In this document: piece after piece, positions 28,991 through 39,008 of the stretch
Layout of the letters: every line of letters starts with the position of its first letter
How positions within the stretch are numbered: the first letter of the stretch is position 1
From: Verrucomicrobiota bacterium
GTDB lineage: Bacteria; Verrucomicrobiota; Verrucomicrobiia; Verrucomicrobiales; DEV007
Direction: 5' to 3'
Length of the DNA: 64,000 nucleotides
Assembly: GCA_002862135.1 (NCBI GenBank)
Contig: PKCI01000098.1
Span: forward strand, 1 to 64,000
The notes under the pieces: generated by a model
Database searches by the model: none
Seen by the model: the letters and a program-made list of their open reading frames with translations, nothing else
What the model was told of the DNA's origin: nothing
Translations under genes and position numbers: made by a program

Positions 28991-29862
28991 TCCCGCAAAC
29001 GGTGACTGAATGGCTCGAGGAGGAAACGGGGATTCAACTCCGCCCCTCCACGGCCCGTTCTGTTTCTGGAGGCTGTATCAATGAAGCCAAGCTCGCCGAA
29101 GCTGAAGATGGCTCGCTTGTTTTCCTCAAATTCAATCAACGCCATCAGCTCCCGCTGTTCGAAGCAGAGAAGCAGTCGCTGGACTTGCTCAAGGCGACGG
29201 GTGCCATCCGTGTTCCAACTCCCTACTGCCATGCTGTCATCGGAGATCAAGCCGTCTTTGCGATGGAGGGCATTCACATGGCAAACCGTTCAGACCCGGA
29301 TTCCCAGGAAGCACTGGCTGCAGCCCTGGCGAATCTACATCAGTCAATTTCTCCATCGGGAGAGTTCGGGGCCGATTTTGACAACTATATCGGAGCTACG
29401 CCACAGCCCAACCCATGGACAGGATCGTGGGCCAACTTCTTTACGGAACATCGTCTCGAATACCAGTTTCAGTTAGCCGAATCGAGATGCCACAAATTCA
29501 GCGATGCCCGCACACTGCTCGATGCCGTTCACTCCCACCTTTCGTCCCTCGATATTGCTCCATCACTGCTTCACGGGGATCTCTGGGGCGGCAACGCCAG
29601 CTTCGACGACGGCGGAGTTCCCATTTTTTATGATCCTGCCGCCTACTTCGGTGATCGCGAAGCTGACGTGGCATTCACTCATCTCTTCGGGGGTTTCGGC
29701 ACCGGCTTCTACGAAGCCTATCGCAGTAAATTTCCAGAGGTGGAACCAGTTCGTAAAACCATATACAACCTCTACCACCTACTGAATCACTTCAATCTCT
29801 TCGGCGGTAGCTACGCTTCGCAGGCCGAATCCTCGATTCAGCAGATTCTGGCGACCCTCTGA
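28987..29862 (+). CDS. fructosamine/ketosamine-3-kinase family protein
   Basis: Start overlaps the upstream stop (ATGA); SLLHGDLWGGNASFDDGGVPIFYDPAAYFGDREADVAFTHLFGGF. Confidence 0.94.
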   Translation: MIPQTVTEWLEEETGIQLRPSTARSVSGGCINEAKLAEAEDGSLVFLKFNQRHQLPLFEAEKQSLDLLKATGAIRVPTPYCHAVIGDQAVFAMEGIHMANRSDPDSQEALAAALANLHQSISPSGEFGADFDNYIGATPQPNPWTGSWANFFTEHRLEYQFQLAESRCHKFSDARTLLDAVHSHLSSLDIAPSLLHGDLWGGNASFDDGGVPIFYDPAAYFGDREADVAFTHLFGGFGTGFYEAYRSKFPEVEPVRKTIYNLYHLLNHFNLFGGSYASQAESSIQQILATL

Positions 29863-29883
29863 AGCACCGCCCCTGCAAACGAA

Positions 29884-29914
29884 AACCCGCCATCGTGAAG
29901 CACGTCGACGGGTT
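29884..29914 (-). terminator. possible bidirectional terminator between convergent genes
   Basis: Imperfect inverted repeat aacccg(cc)...(ga)cgggtt, with GGGTTTT on the minus strand, in an 80-bp convergent gap. Confidence 0.45.
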
Positions 29915-29941
29915 CATTTCAAAACCTGCGTTTAGGCAGAA

Positions 29942-30337
29942 TCAGGAGTCAGCTTCCTTCTTCTTTTTGCCTTCAGGCTTACCCTCGGGCTTCTTGACGG
30001 ACGGGCCGCCCTTACCACCGCGAACAGGAGCAGCGAGTTCCTTCTTGCTGAGTTCTCCATCACCGTCCTTGTCACGAACAGCGAATATCTTTCCGATAGC
30101 GCCCTCGCCACCCTTTTTCTTCATCTTGGCTGCCATCGGGGACGCCTCGAACTCTTCCATCGAAATCGTTCCGCTTTTATCGGTATCGAGCTTCTCGAGC
30201 ATCATCTCGGCGCGCTTGGCAGGATCACCCTTGCCTTTGCCTTCGCCGCCTTTGCCCTTCTTGTCGCCTTCTGCGGCCTCAAGGCCGAATGTTATTCCGG
30301 CAACCAGAGCGGCCGCCACTGTGAGGATTTTTTTCAT
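29942..30337 (-). CDS. secreted EF-hand domain protein
   Basis: 131 aa; signal peptide; two loops DTDKSGTISMEEF and DKDGDGELSKKE; Lys/Gly-rich flanks. Confidence 0.88.
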   Translation of the reverse strand: MKKILTVAAALVAGITFGLEAAEGDKKGKGGEGKGKGDPAKRAEMMLEKLDTDKSGTISMEEFEASPMAAKMKKKGGEGAIGKIFAVRDKDGDGELSKKELAAPVRGGKGGPSVKKPEGKPEGKKKKEADS

Positions 30338-30421
30338 GTCTTAGGTAGGTTTAGGATTCAATCAGGAACACTGTCCTGCATGGGAGTGAACGTCGCCCCT
30401 ACCGATGGGTTTCGAAAAAAA

Positions 30422-32287
30422 TCATTTTTTCATCGCTTCTTCCATCAACTGGAAGCCGCGCGACACGAGATCGTTCCGGTTTTCAAGCAGACCAGCAGCC
30501 AAAAGCGCGTTGTCGAGCAACTGAACGGAAACCAGCTTGGCCAGTTCCGGATTGTTCTCGCGGGCATCCGATAGCTGATGAATCAGGGCATGACGAGGGT
30601 TGATTTCCAAATCGACCTTCAGAGGTGGAAGTGGCTCGTCCGGGTTCATCGCCTGCATCATGGCGCGCATCTGCGCAGTCATGCCGTCCTGAGGCGTCAT
30701 CACCGCCGCCGGGCTGCTCACGAGTCGCTTACCGGCAGAAACGTTTTCGATCTTTTCACCCAGTTCACCGGTGAGAAATTCGGTCAGCAGAGACATGTCG
30801 TCTTCGGACAGAGCGTCACCCTCGGTTTCGATATTATCATCGTCCTCCAGTTCGAGGCCGGAACTTGCGGCAGAAACAAGCTGCTTGCCGTCAAACTCCC
30901 GCAGGTGCTGCAACAGGTATTCGTCGATTGTATCGAAAAAGAAAATCACTTCTAGTCCCCGCGACTTAAGAGCTTCCAGGTAGGGCCCTCCTTCGATGGC
31001 AGCGCGGTCAGCACCGGTGAGGTAATAAATCTTGTCCTGCCCGTCTTTGGCACGAGTCAGGTAGTCTTCGAATCCGGTCAACTCCCCTACCTCAGTCATC
31101 GAGCTTTCGAATCGAAGTAGCTTGGAGAGAGACTCACGATGATCAAAATCAACCGCGGCTCCTTCCTTGAGGAACCGGCTGAACTTACCGTAGAACTCCT
31201 TGTACTTGTCGACATCGTCTTTCGCCTCACTGGCGAGGAACTTGAGGAAACGCTTGGTCACAACCTTATTCAACTTGCGAACGAGCGAGCTGTCCTGCAT
31301 CGATTCGCGGCTGATATTCAACGGAATATCAGCGCTGTCGATCACTCCGCGAAGGAAGCGAAGCCACTCGGGCAAGAGACCATCCGCCTTATCGTCGATA
31401 AGCACGTTTTTGCAGTAGAGTGAAACGCCGGGGTCCATCTGCCCCATGCCCCACAACTCGAGGTTCTCTGCCGGCACAAAGAGCAATGCGTTGATCTCGA
31501 TCGGCATCTCTGAGCTGAAGTGCATCCGGTAACGCGGCTCGTCAAATGCCTTGGCCGAGAACTTGTAGAACTCGTTATATTCTTCGTCTGAAACCTCGGT
31601 CTTCTTCTTTCGCCAGATCGCCTCAATCTTATTCACCCGGTCTTCACCGATCATGATCGGGAAAGAGACAAAACTGGAGTAGTTCTCAAGGATCTGCTTG
31701 ATACGAGCGTCGCTGGCAAACTCTTCACAATCCTCTCGGAGCTTCATCTCGATGCGGCAACCGCGATCGACTTCGCCTTCAGCCGGTTCGATTTCGTAGC
31801 CGGTCTTGCCGTCACTGATCCAGACAAGATTTTCTCCTTCGGGGCGCCATGAACGGGTCGTCACACGAACCTCTTCGGCCACCATGAAGGCCGAGTAAAA
31901 GCCGACACCGAACTGTCCAATCAGTGGGCTCTCTTTTTGCTGAGACTCCTCGAGAGCTTTAATAAATGCCTTCGACCCGGAGTGGGCTATCGTGCCAAGA
32001 TTCTCGTGAAGTTCTTCGCGAGTCATTCCTAGGCCGTGATCGATAATTGTCACCGTCTTGTTTTCCTCGTCCACCTCGATCTTGATCTCCATATCGAGAT
32101 TTGACTGATAAACTTCTCCCTCCGTCAATTGCGTGTGACGAAGCTTTTCGAGAGCATCAGAGGCGTTGGAGACCAGCTCACGGACGAATATTTCTTTATC
32201 CGTGTAGAGCGAATTGATCACGATATCGAGCACCTGGCTGACTTCAGCCTGGAACTCACGTTTTTCGGGTGTGTTGGTTGACGACAT
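30422..32287 (-). CDS. htpG: molecular chaperone HtpG (Hsp90)
   Basis: 621 aa; FQAEVSQVLDIVINSLYTDKEIFVRELVSNASDALEKLR; GTIAHSGSKAF; GQFGVGFYSAFMVA; PLNISRESMQ. Confidence 0.98.
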   Translation of the reverse strand: MSSTNTPEKREFQAEVSQVLDIVINSLYTDKEIFVRELVSNASDALEKLRHTQLTEGEVYQSNLDMEIKIEVDEENKTVTIIDHGLGMTREELHENLGTIAHSGSKAFIKALEESQQKESPLIGQFGVGFYSAFMVAEEVRVTTRSWRPEGENLVWISDGKTGYEIEPAEGEVDRGCRIEMKLREDCEEFASDARIKQILENYSSFVSFPIMIGEDRVNKIEAIWRKKKTEVSDEEYNEFYKFSAKAFDEPRYRMHFSSEMPIEINALLFVPAENLELWGMGQMDPGVSLYCKNVLIDDKADGLLPEWLRFLRGVIDSADIPLNISRESMQDSSLVRKLNKVVTKRFLKFLASEAKDDVDKYKEFYGKFSRFLKEGAAVDFDHRESLSKLLRFESSMTEVGELTGFEDYLTRAKDGQDKIYYLTGADRAAIEGGPYLEALKSRGLEVIFFFDTIDEYLLQHLREFDGKQLVSAASSGLELEDDDNIETEGDALSEDDMSLLTEFLTGELGEKIENVSAGKRLVSSPAAVMTPQDGMTAQMRAMMQAMNPDEPLPPLKVDLEINPRHALIHQLSDARENNPELAKLVSVQLLDNALLAAGLLENRNDLVSRGFQLMEEAMKK

Positions 32288-32504
32288 CTGGCAATAGGAC
32301 GGTTTGAAACTTCTGGATGGCGGGAAAATGGCGATCCGCGGGCCATTGTCAAGCAGACGACGACATCACCTCAGCTCTGAGGAGCCTGAAACAGTTATGG
32401 CGAAGGAGTGTCTCTAACCTGTTGGGGACGGCTGTTTTCCGCCGCTTCCAACGCATCTAGCGGTTGGCGCGCAGGTGGACTCCTCATGCCAAGGAAACTT
32501 TCTG

Positions 32505-35255
32505 TCAATCTTGATCTCCCTGAGGCTTTCTCCCGGGAAGAAGCGGCAGGATGCGCTGTTTCTCTTTCTCCTGCCCGTTGGCTCCATCATTGCTACGTTG
32601 TTCTTTTGACCCGAATATGCCCTGACCGAATACCCTCAACTCTTCACCGGGTTTCAATTCAGGCGGAACCATGTTTACTTCCTCCCGTTCAGCACCACCA
32701 CCACTGCCCTCGCTGGACTGGCCGAGGATTCCTTCGCCAATCGCCTTCAAGCCCTCAAATGGGATCTGGGTCATTTCGATAATAACCTGAGCCGGGAGCT
32801 TGCCGATATTTGAGATGTGCTTGGCCTTCCAAACCGGTTCCTGAACTGTTCCTTCACATGAGAAGGTGAGCAATTCACTCACCGGGGTAAGCAAAGTTCT
32901 CGAAATCGTCCCCTTAGTATTCACTACAGCTTCAAAGTCCACAGACTGGTCGATCAGCGAAACTGTTCCAGCACTTCTGACAAGCATAGTATCGGCAAGC
33001 GCCACGAGGTCATCAGTCTTCAGAACACCACTGGAAATTTTAAATGTCGCCTGGGCTTCCTTCGCAATTCCCCCATCGGAATCGGACACCTGCATCACGC
33101 CCGCCAACGCGCCCAGCAGCGGCAGGGTAAATAATTCACCTTCTTCAATCGACGCCGCACCGTGCCCGTTCAATCGGCTGACATCCTCCCCAAATCCGGA
33201 AAGATGAAATACCGCATCAATCAGGCCGGTAGCTACTTCAAGATCTCCATATGTCCTCGTCAAAGCCTCAAGAGGAACGCGACTCACCTTCACCGACGCA
33301 TGATATGGTTTCTCCTCCGAACGAACATTGAGAGCGTCATATTCAACTTCAACCTTGCCGCCAAACAGACCTGCTGAAAATTCCGTCAAGTGCATACGAC
33401 TCCCTGAAATCTCAAGCACTCCCGAGGGTTCAATTAAAGTCAAAGCCCCCCCGAGAAAGTCATAATCAGCCTGCCCACCACTCGCAAACGAGATCGTAAG
33501 CTCGTTATTTCGGGGCTCGTCTCCAACCTCCTCTATCCTTCGCGAATCGAGGAAGCCCGCAAGTTTAACAGTTGGCGGAAACTCAAACCGGTATTTCTCA
33601 ATTTGCTTTGAAAGCTTGGGACTAAAAGCCCGGGTCCCCATGATGAGATCAAGGGTTGATACGACGCCTTTTACCTCCCACAGGCTCTTCGCAGGCATGT
33701 AGTGAGCCATTTCAGCCACAATTTCACCTTCATAACGCCCTAACACAATATCCTCGAACCAAAGCTGGCCGTCCTTTGCCTCGAATTCAGCTTCCATTTC
33801 CCTGAACTCAACGCCCTTGAGATAGAAATTTCTCAAGTCCAAAACCCCCTTGTTGATCCAGGTGTTAAGATCCCAGTTCTCGCCTTCTCCAACAGCCGCG
33901 AGATAGACTGCTGAGTTTTCGGTGAACTCCCATGAATCGAGAAACTTGCGGCCGCCATCATCGAAGAACGGCCGGAACACGTGGGGATCCAGCTTGATCT
34001 CCGTGTGATACTGAATGCTCTGCCCTCCCGAACCGGGCTCATACTTAAAATTCGCAAAGGCGAAACCACTCTTGTGGTCCAGGCGCAAGTTCCTAACATA
34101 CACCTTTTCGCCCTCAGCACTGAACCCAAAATCCAAACCAGCAAAGACCATACCACGCGTAACGAAACGATCAGATTTGAACTGCCCCATTACAGTCCCG
34201 GGGAATTTCCAGGTGGCACGCCCCAACTCGTCGAGGTTCAGCTCACCCTTCATTTCGATCTCAGGAGGTTTAAAGAAGACGACCTCACCCAGCTTTCGAT
34301 CCTTCCAGAAAAAACCAAGCAGACTTGAGATATCGGCGTTGGATCTCAAATCAAATTCAAAGCGACCGTCATCCAGGAACCACGTGCCGGTAAGATCGAT
34401 ATCACCCTTTTGATCCCGGATATTGATATTCTCGATCTCCGCCTGATTTGAAATGCCATCAAAACGAAACACAGCACTCAACCCGTCTACATGGTAGTCG
34501 CTGCCGACCCGGCTTAGCCTACTCGATTCCACCCAGGCCCGGGCAGTGATGGTCGAGAGATCATCTAGGTCTCCCCGGAACTCGATCCCAACCTGGGGTG
34601 AGCCGTCGAGAAACTCAAGGCGCTCAAGTTCATCGATCACCTTGCTGATTTGAAAGTTTGTCGCGGCCAGCTGCTCCACATTATTTTCAATTCGTTCCTC
34701 ACCGGGCGCGTCCTCGTCTCGCGAAGCCCTAACGAGCGTACCAGCGATGTTAAGATCCACATTCGCCACAGTCGCAGCAACAGATACAATCTCGATCATG
34801 CTTTCGGTGACGACGATCCGACCGGAAAGATTTTCTATTTTCAGCTTTTTGCCGCCCGGATCTGCCAAGTCCAGCGGAAGTGAAAGACTGGCGTCTGCCA
34901 CATCGAGAGTATTTATTGATATCTCTTTGTTCAGGATCTTGCTCAGATCGACATCGAGATACACATCATCAACGATCGCAATTTCGAAGTTCTTTTCAGG
35001 ATCCTGGAAAAACTGGATATCTTCCGCGACCAGGCCCCGGAATGCTCCCAGCGTGATTTTTCCTATCTCAACATAGTAGCCCCGCTGCTCGAATTCAGCT
35101 TCTATAGCATTGCGCCAACTTTCGGTAAACCCGTTCTTCCTAGCATAGATCCCTGCCCAGATAACAACCCCTGTGAGAATCAGGCAGAGAAACAGGAACA
35201 ATCTTCGAATCCAACGCATCATTTGTTGATATAGGGACCAATCACGAAATTTCAT
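32505..35255 (-). CDS. large AsmA/DUF3971-like membrane-anchored protein
   Basis: N-terminal TM (RLFLFLCLILTGVVIWAGIY), long beta-rich body, DLEVATGLIDAVFHLSGFGEDVSRLNGHGAASIEEGELFTLPLLGALAGVM. Likely start ATG 35255; track ORF starts 35330. Confidence 0.8.
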   Translation of the reverse strand: MKFRDWSLYQQMMRWIRRLFLFLCLILTGVVIWAGIYARKNGFTESWRNAIEAEFEQRGYYVEIGKITLGAFRGLVAEDIQFFQDPEKNFEIAIVDDVYLDVDLSKILNKEISINTLDVADASLSLPLDLADPGGKKLKIENLSGRIVVTESMIEIVSVAATVANVDLNIAGTLVRASRDEDAPGEERIENNVEQLAATNFQISKVIDELERLEFLDGSPQVGIEFRGDLDDLSTITARAWVESSRLSRVGSDYHVDGLSAVFRFDGISNQAEIENINIRDQKGDIDLTGTWFLDDGRFEFDLRSNADISSLLGFFWKDRKLGEVVFFKPPEIEMKGELNLDELGRATWKFPGTVMGQFKSDRFVTRGMVFAGLDFGFSAEGEKVYVRNLRLDHKSGFAFANFKYEPGSGGQSIQYHTEIKLDPHVFRPFFDDGGRKFLDSWEFTENSAVYLAAVGEGENWDLNTWINKGVLDLRNFYLKGVEFREMEAEFEAKDGQLWFEDIVLGRYEGEIVAEMAHYMPAKSLWEVKGVVSTLDLIMGTRAFSPKLSKQIEKYRFEFPPTVKLAGFLDSRRIEEVGDEPRNNELTISFASGGQADYDFLGGALTLIEPSGVLEISGSRMHLTEFSAGLFGGKVEVEYDALNVRSEEKPYHASVKVSRVPLEALTRTYGDLEVATGLIDAVFHLSGFGEDVSRLNGHGAASIEEGELFTLPLLGALAGVMQVSDSDGGIAKEAQATFKISSGVLKTDDLVALADTMLVRSAGTVSLIDQSVDFEAVVNTKGTISRTLLTPVSELLTFSCEGTVQEPVWKAKHISNIGKLPAQVIIEMTQIPFEGLKAIGEGILGQSSEGSGGGAEREEVNMVPPELKPGEELRVFGQGIFGSKEQRSNDGANGQEKEKQRILPLLPGRKPQGDQD

Positions 35256-35393
35256 GACCTCCCCAGGTAGAAACCATCCCTGCATTCTGCCGCCTTCTCC
35301 AGTAAAAAAGGAGGCTGCAAGAGCCCTCAACCGTTGAATTAACGATTGGAGAGGCTCGTTCCTTGGGATAATCTTTCACCTCTCATTCAGCCC

Positions 35394-35951
35394 ATGCGAA
35401 TCATCGCCGGAACAGCCGGAAGCCAGCCTATCAAAGTCCCTCGCAATCTGACCCGCCCTACCACGGATAGGGTGAGGGAAGCCTTGTTCTCATCACTGGG
35501 TGAAAAGGTAATCGAAGCGAGAGTCCTCGATCTTTTTGCCGGTTCCGGCTCTCTAGGTATAGAAGCACTCAGCCGGGGCGCTGCATCAGCGATTTTTGTC
35601 GATTCAAGCGAAGAGGCTTGCCGCATCATTTCGGAGAATCTCAGGAAGACTTGCCTTAATGGCGGAAAGGTACAGAAAAGAAATATCTCTGCCTTTCTCT
35701 CGTTCAGCACGACCCAAAAGAGCTTTGATCTCGTCTTCGCTGACCCTCCCTACGCCCGCGATGAAGAGACAGCTGCACAATTAGAAGACCTGCTCAAAAA
35801 TGCTGCCCTCCAGCGCGCCATATCACCTCAGGGCATTCTCGTTATGGAGAGCTTTGCCAAAACCCCGCTACCGGACTCTCCTTTATGGGAGGTTGCAAAA
35901 GAGAAGACCTACGGCAAAACGCGGGTAAGCTTTCTCACTCCGCAAAGCTGA
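35394..35951 (+). CDS. rsmD: 16S rRNA (guanine966-N2)-methyltransferase RsmD
   Basis: MRIIAGTAGSQPIKVPRNLTRPTTDRVREALFSSLG; VLDLFAGSGSLGIEALSRGA; FADPPYA. Confidence 0.95.
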   Translation: MRIIAGTAGSQPIKVPRNLTRPTTDRVREALFSSLGEKVIEARVLDLFAGSGSLGIEALSRGAASAIFVDSSEEACRIISENLRKTCLNGGKVQKRNISAFLSFSTTQKSFDLVFADPPYARDEETAAQLEDLLKNAALQRAISPQGILVMESFAKTPLPDSPLWEVAKEKTYGKTRVSFLTPQS

Positions 35952-35967
35952 CTCAGTCTTTATCACT

Positions 35968-37296
35968 ATGCCAAGATTCCTAGTCTACCTTATCTATAAC
36001 CTGCTGCTTCCGGCCGTCCTGCTTTTAGGATTTCCAGCTTTCCTCATCAAGGGGATCAAGCGAGGTGGACTGGCGCGCAATTTTCGCCAGCGTTTCGGTT
36101 GGTTCCGGGAAAGAACACTTTGCCGCTTTGAAGGAGAACGTCCGATTTGGGTCCATGCGGTGAGTGTCGGCGAAGTCCTGCTGGCCCTCAAGGTCATCGA
36201 AGCGCTCCACTCAGCGGCACCCGGTAAAAAAATCGTCCTGAGCACCACAACAACCACAGCGTTCGGAGTCGCCGATCAGCATGCCCACGAATTCCTAACT
36301 GTGATCCACAATCCTGTCGACCTGCCTTTCGTCACAACCAGGGTCATTCGACTAATTCGACCGGAACAATTTATTTTGATCGAAGCCGAAATCTGGCCCA
36401 ACCTCATTGGCCAACTTAAGCGCAAAGGCATTCCAGTAAAGCTGATCAACGCCCGCCTGTCTCCTCGCTCACAACGCCGCTATCGGAAAGTCCGCCCCTT
36501 AATCAAACCTGTATTTTCATTAGTGGATCAAGTCACCGTTCCGTTTGCAACCGACATCGAACGCTGGGTTTCTATTGGAATCGCCCGGGAGAAAATCCAG
36601 GTTCTCGGAAGTGTAAAGTTTGACAACACGCTAGCAGCCTCGGACCACCTCAAGATCGGCGAATTGAAACAATGGCTCTCTGACACCGGCCTTCCTCGCA
36701 ACAGCAAGATCCTTATGGGCGGCTCAACTCACGATGGCGAAGAATCTCTCCTCGCACATACCGTCTCCGTGCTCAAGAATGACTACCCCAACCTTGAGCT
36801 GGTCATCATTCCCCGCCATGCGGAAAGAGGTCCAGATATCGCGAATCAACTGGAAATCTCCGGCTTCGAGCCGGTTCTAAAAAAGTCGGGTTCTGCAAAA
36901 CAGAACACATCAAGTGACAGACCCAAGGCCTGGATAGCCAACACAACTGGGGAGCTTCGTGCCTGGTATCACCTTGCCGACATCGTCGTAGTAGGAAAGA
37001 GCCTCTGCGGCGAAGGTGGTCAAAATCCTGTGGAGCCAATCCTGACGGGCAAACCTACGATTGTCGGCCCGAACATGCAAAACTTCTCCGACGTCATAAC
37101 CGACCTCGTAAATGCTGAAGGAATCGTCCAGGTAACCGGAACCGAGGAACTTGAGCCCGCCATACGCGATCTGCTCTCGAGTCCTCAAAGAACCGAGGCC
37201 CTCGCACGAAACGGCGCCGCAACCATGGAGCGACACCGGGGTGCTTCAACCCGCACCGCAGCTTTAATACTCAGTCCGCGAGCTTCCCATTCATAG
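35968..37296 (+). CDS. waaA: 3-deoxy-D-manno-octulosonic acid transferase
   Basis: 442 aa; GERPIWVHAVSVGEVLLALKVIEAL; IEAEIWPNLIGQLKRKGIPVKLINARLSPRS; GGQNPVEPILTGKPTIVGP. Confidence 0.95.
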   Translation: MPRFLVYLIYNLLLPAVLLLGFPAFLIKGIKRGGLARNFRQRFGWFRERTLCRFEGERPIWVHAVSVGEVLLALKVIEALHSAAPGKKIVLSTTTTTAFGVADQHAHEFLTVIHNPVDLPFVTTRVIRLIRPEQFILIEAEIWPNLIGQLKRKGIPVKLINARLSPRSQRRYRKVRPLIKPVFSLVDQVTVPFATDIERWVSIGIAREKIQVLGSVKFDNTLAASDHLKIGELKQWLSDTGLPRNSKILMGGSTHDGEESLLAHTVSVLKNDYPNLELVIIPRHAERGPDIANQLEISGFEPVLKKSGSAKQNTSSDRPKAWIANTTGELRAWYHLADIVVVGKSLCGEGGQNPVEPILTGKPTIVGPNMQNFSDVITDLVNAEGIVQVTGTEELEPAIRDLLSSPQRTEALARNGAATMERHRGASTRTAALILSPRASHS

Positions 37297-37355
37297 ATAA
37301 ATCCGTTGCTGGACATCGAGACATCCGGCCTTCAAGTTACCCATTCTCACCCCTT

Positions 37356-37997
37356 ATGCCCTCCTTCTTCGAGACTATTCAAACTTGTTGGCCAGTCCCC
37401 TTGGCCTATGTCATTGGGGCGACACCGTTTGGGTTTCTCGCAGGTAAAGTGAAGGGGATCGATATCCGCGACCACGGAAGTGGAAACATCGGGGCCACCA
37501 ACGTGATGCGCACCCTTGGAAAGCCTGTCGGAATCACCGTATTAATCCTCGATATTCTTAAGGGAATGTTCCCGGTCGTTGTTGCCCTTTGCGTCTCGGA
37601 TTTCTCTCTCGTTGCGATTGCCGCGTCGCTCGCTGCTATTATGGGGCACAACTACACTTTCTGGCTGGGTTTCAAGGGGGGGAAAGGAATTGCAACCACT
37701 GCCGGGTCCGTTGTTCCCATCATGCCGTTCGCTATTCTTTTCGCTGTAGCCACATGGCTGGTCATGCTGAAAATATCCCGTTACGTCTCGGTGGCTTCAA
37801 TTACCGCGGCCCTCGCAATCCCACTTGAAGTCCTCGTCGAAAACTCGATCCGTGATCGTTTTGATGTTCCCACCTTCAGCTTCGCCATGTTTGTTTGCGC
37901 GCTTGCGGTTTGGAAGCATCGCAGCAATATCAGCAGGCTGAAGAGAGGAGAGGAACCGAAAGCAGGCTCCAAAAAATTACCCCCACCGTCTCAATAA
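37356..37997 (+). CDS. plsY: glycerol-3-phosphate acyltransferase PlsY
   Basis: 213 aa; DIRDHGSGNIGATNVMRTLGK; IMGHNYTFWLGFKGGKGIATTAG. Confidence 0.96.
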   Translation: MPSFFETIQTCWPVPLAYVIGATPFGFLAGKVKGIDIRDHGSGNIGATNVMRTLGKPVGITVLILDILKGMFPVVVALCVSDFSLVAIAASLAAIMGHNYTFWLGFKGGKGIATTAGSVVPIMPFAILFAVATWLVMLKISRYVSVASITAALAIPLEVLVENSIRDRFDVPTFSFAMFVCALAVWKHRSNISRLKRGEEPKAGSKKLPPPSQ

Positions 37998-38001
37998 CAC
38001 T

Positions 38002-39000
38002 ATGATCGAAAACGCTGCCGTCCTTGGCGCTGGAAGCTGGGGCACCGCCCTCGCTATCGCTCTGGCTGACCGAAAGCTCAAAGTCGTTCTTTACGGAAAC
38101 GACGAAGAAGTTCGCGACGAGATCGAAATCTCACATTCCAACGAGCGATACTTGCCGGGCGTTGAGCTACCCGGAAATATTATCGGCTCAACAGATATCA
38201 ACGAGGCTGCCTGCTGCGAATTAATTCTCCTTGTCGTTCCCTCCCAGGTTGCCCGCATTGTGCTGAAACAACTGGCGAAAGCTCAGCCATCGAAGCATAC
38301 CATTATTGTCAGCTGCACCAAGGGTCTGGATCCTGAGACCGGGGAATTGATGCATGAACTGATTCACGAATTCTTCCCCGACAATCCCGTCGCAGTATTG
38401 TCAGGCCCGAGCCACGCTGAAGAAGTCGCTTCGCGCATGGCCACACTGGCCACGATTGGCTCCGATGATCTCGAAATCGCATCGCGAGTGCAGCAAATCT
38501 TCACCCTCCCCTGGTTCCGTTCCTATACCAGTAATGACGTGGTTGGCATCGAGCTGGGCAGCGTTGTGAAAAACATCTTTGCGATCGCTGCCGGAGCAGC
38601 CGACGGACTGGGTCTCGGAGACAACGCCAAGGCGGCTCTCGTTACCCGAGGGCTGGCTGAGATGACCCGCCTCGGAGTGGCCGTAGGAGGTAAGGAGGAA
38701 ACTTTTCGCGGGCTCAGTGGCATCGGCGACTTGATCGTAACCTGCTATTCCGTCCACAGCCGAAACAATCGTGTTGGTCGGATGCTTGGATCGGGAATGA
38801 CGCTTAAGGAGGCAATCGCAGAAATGGACCAGGTGGCGGAGGGCGTTCCCAATTCGAAGAATGCCTATGAACTCTCCAGGAACATGGGGGTTCGTACACC
38901 GATTATCGATCAGGCCTATGCTGTTATTCACGAAAACAAGCCTCCCGGCCAGGCGCTCCGTGAACTGCTTGAACGTCATCCTCGCTCAGAACAGGAATAA
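38002..39000 (+). CDS. gpsA: NAD(P)-dependent glycerol-3-phosphate dehydrogenase
   Basis: 332 aa; AAVLGAGSWGTALAIALA; VSCTKGLDPETGELM; VLSGPSHAEEV; LGSVVKNIFAIAAGAADGLGLGDNAKAALVTRGLAEM. Confidence 0.98.
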   Translation: MIENAAVLGAGSWGTALAIALADRKLKVVLYGNDEEVRDEIEISHSNERYLPGVELPGNIIGSTDINEAACCELILLVVPSQVARIVLKQLAKAQPSKHTIIVSCTKGLDPETGELMHELIHEFFPDNPVAVLSGPSHAEEVASRMATLATIGSDDLEIASRVQQIFTLPWFRSYTSNDVVGIELGSVVKNIFAIAAGAADGLGLGDNAKAALVTRGLAEMTRLGVAVGGKEETFRGLSGIGDLIVTCYSVHSRNNRVGRMLGSGMTLKEAIAEMDQVAEGVPNSKNAYELSRNMGVRTPIIDQAYAVIHENKPPGQALRELLERHPRSEQE

Positions 39001-39008
39001 CCCTGCTA

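Noticed and set aside
32288-32504. Possible heat-shock (CIRCE) operator upstream of htpG
   Set aside because: No TTAGCACTC-N9-GAGTGCTAA-like inverted repeat seen.
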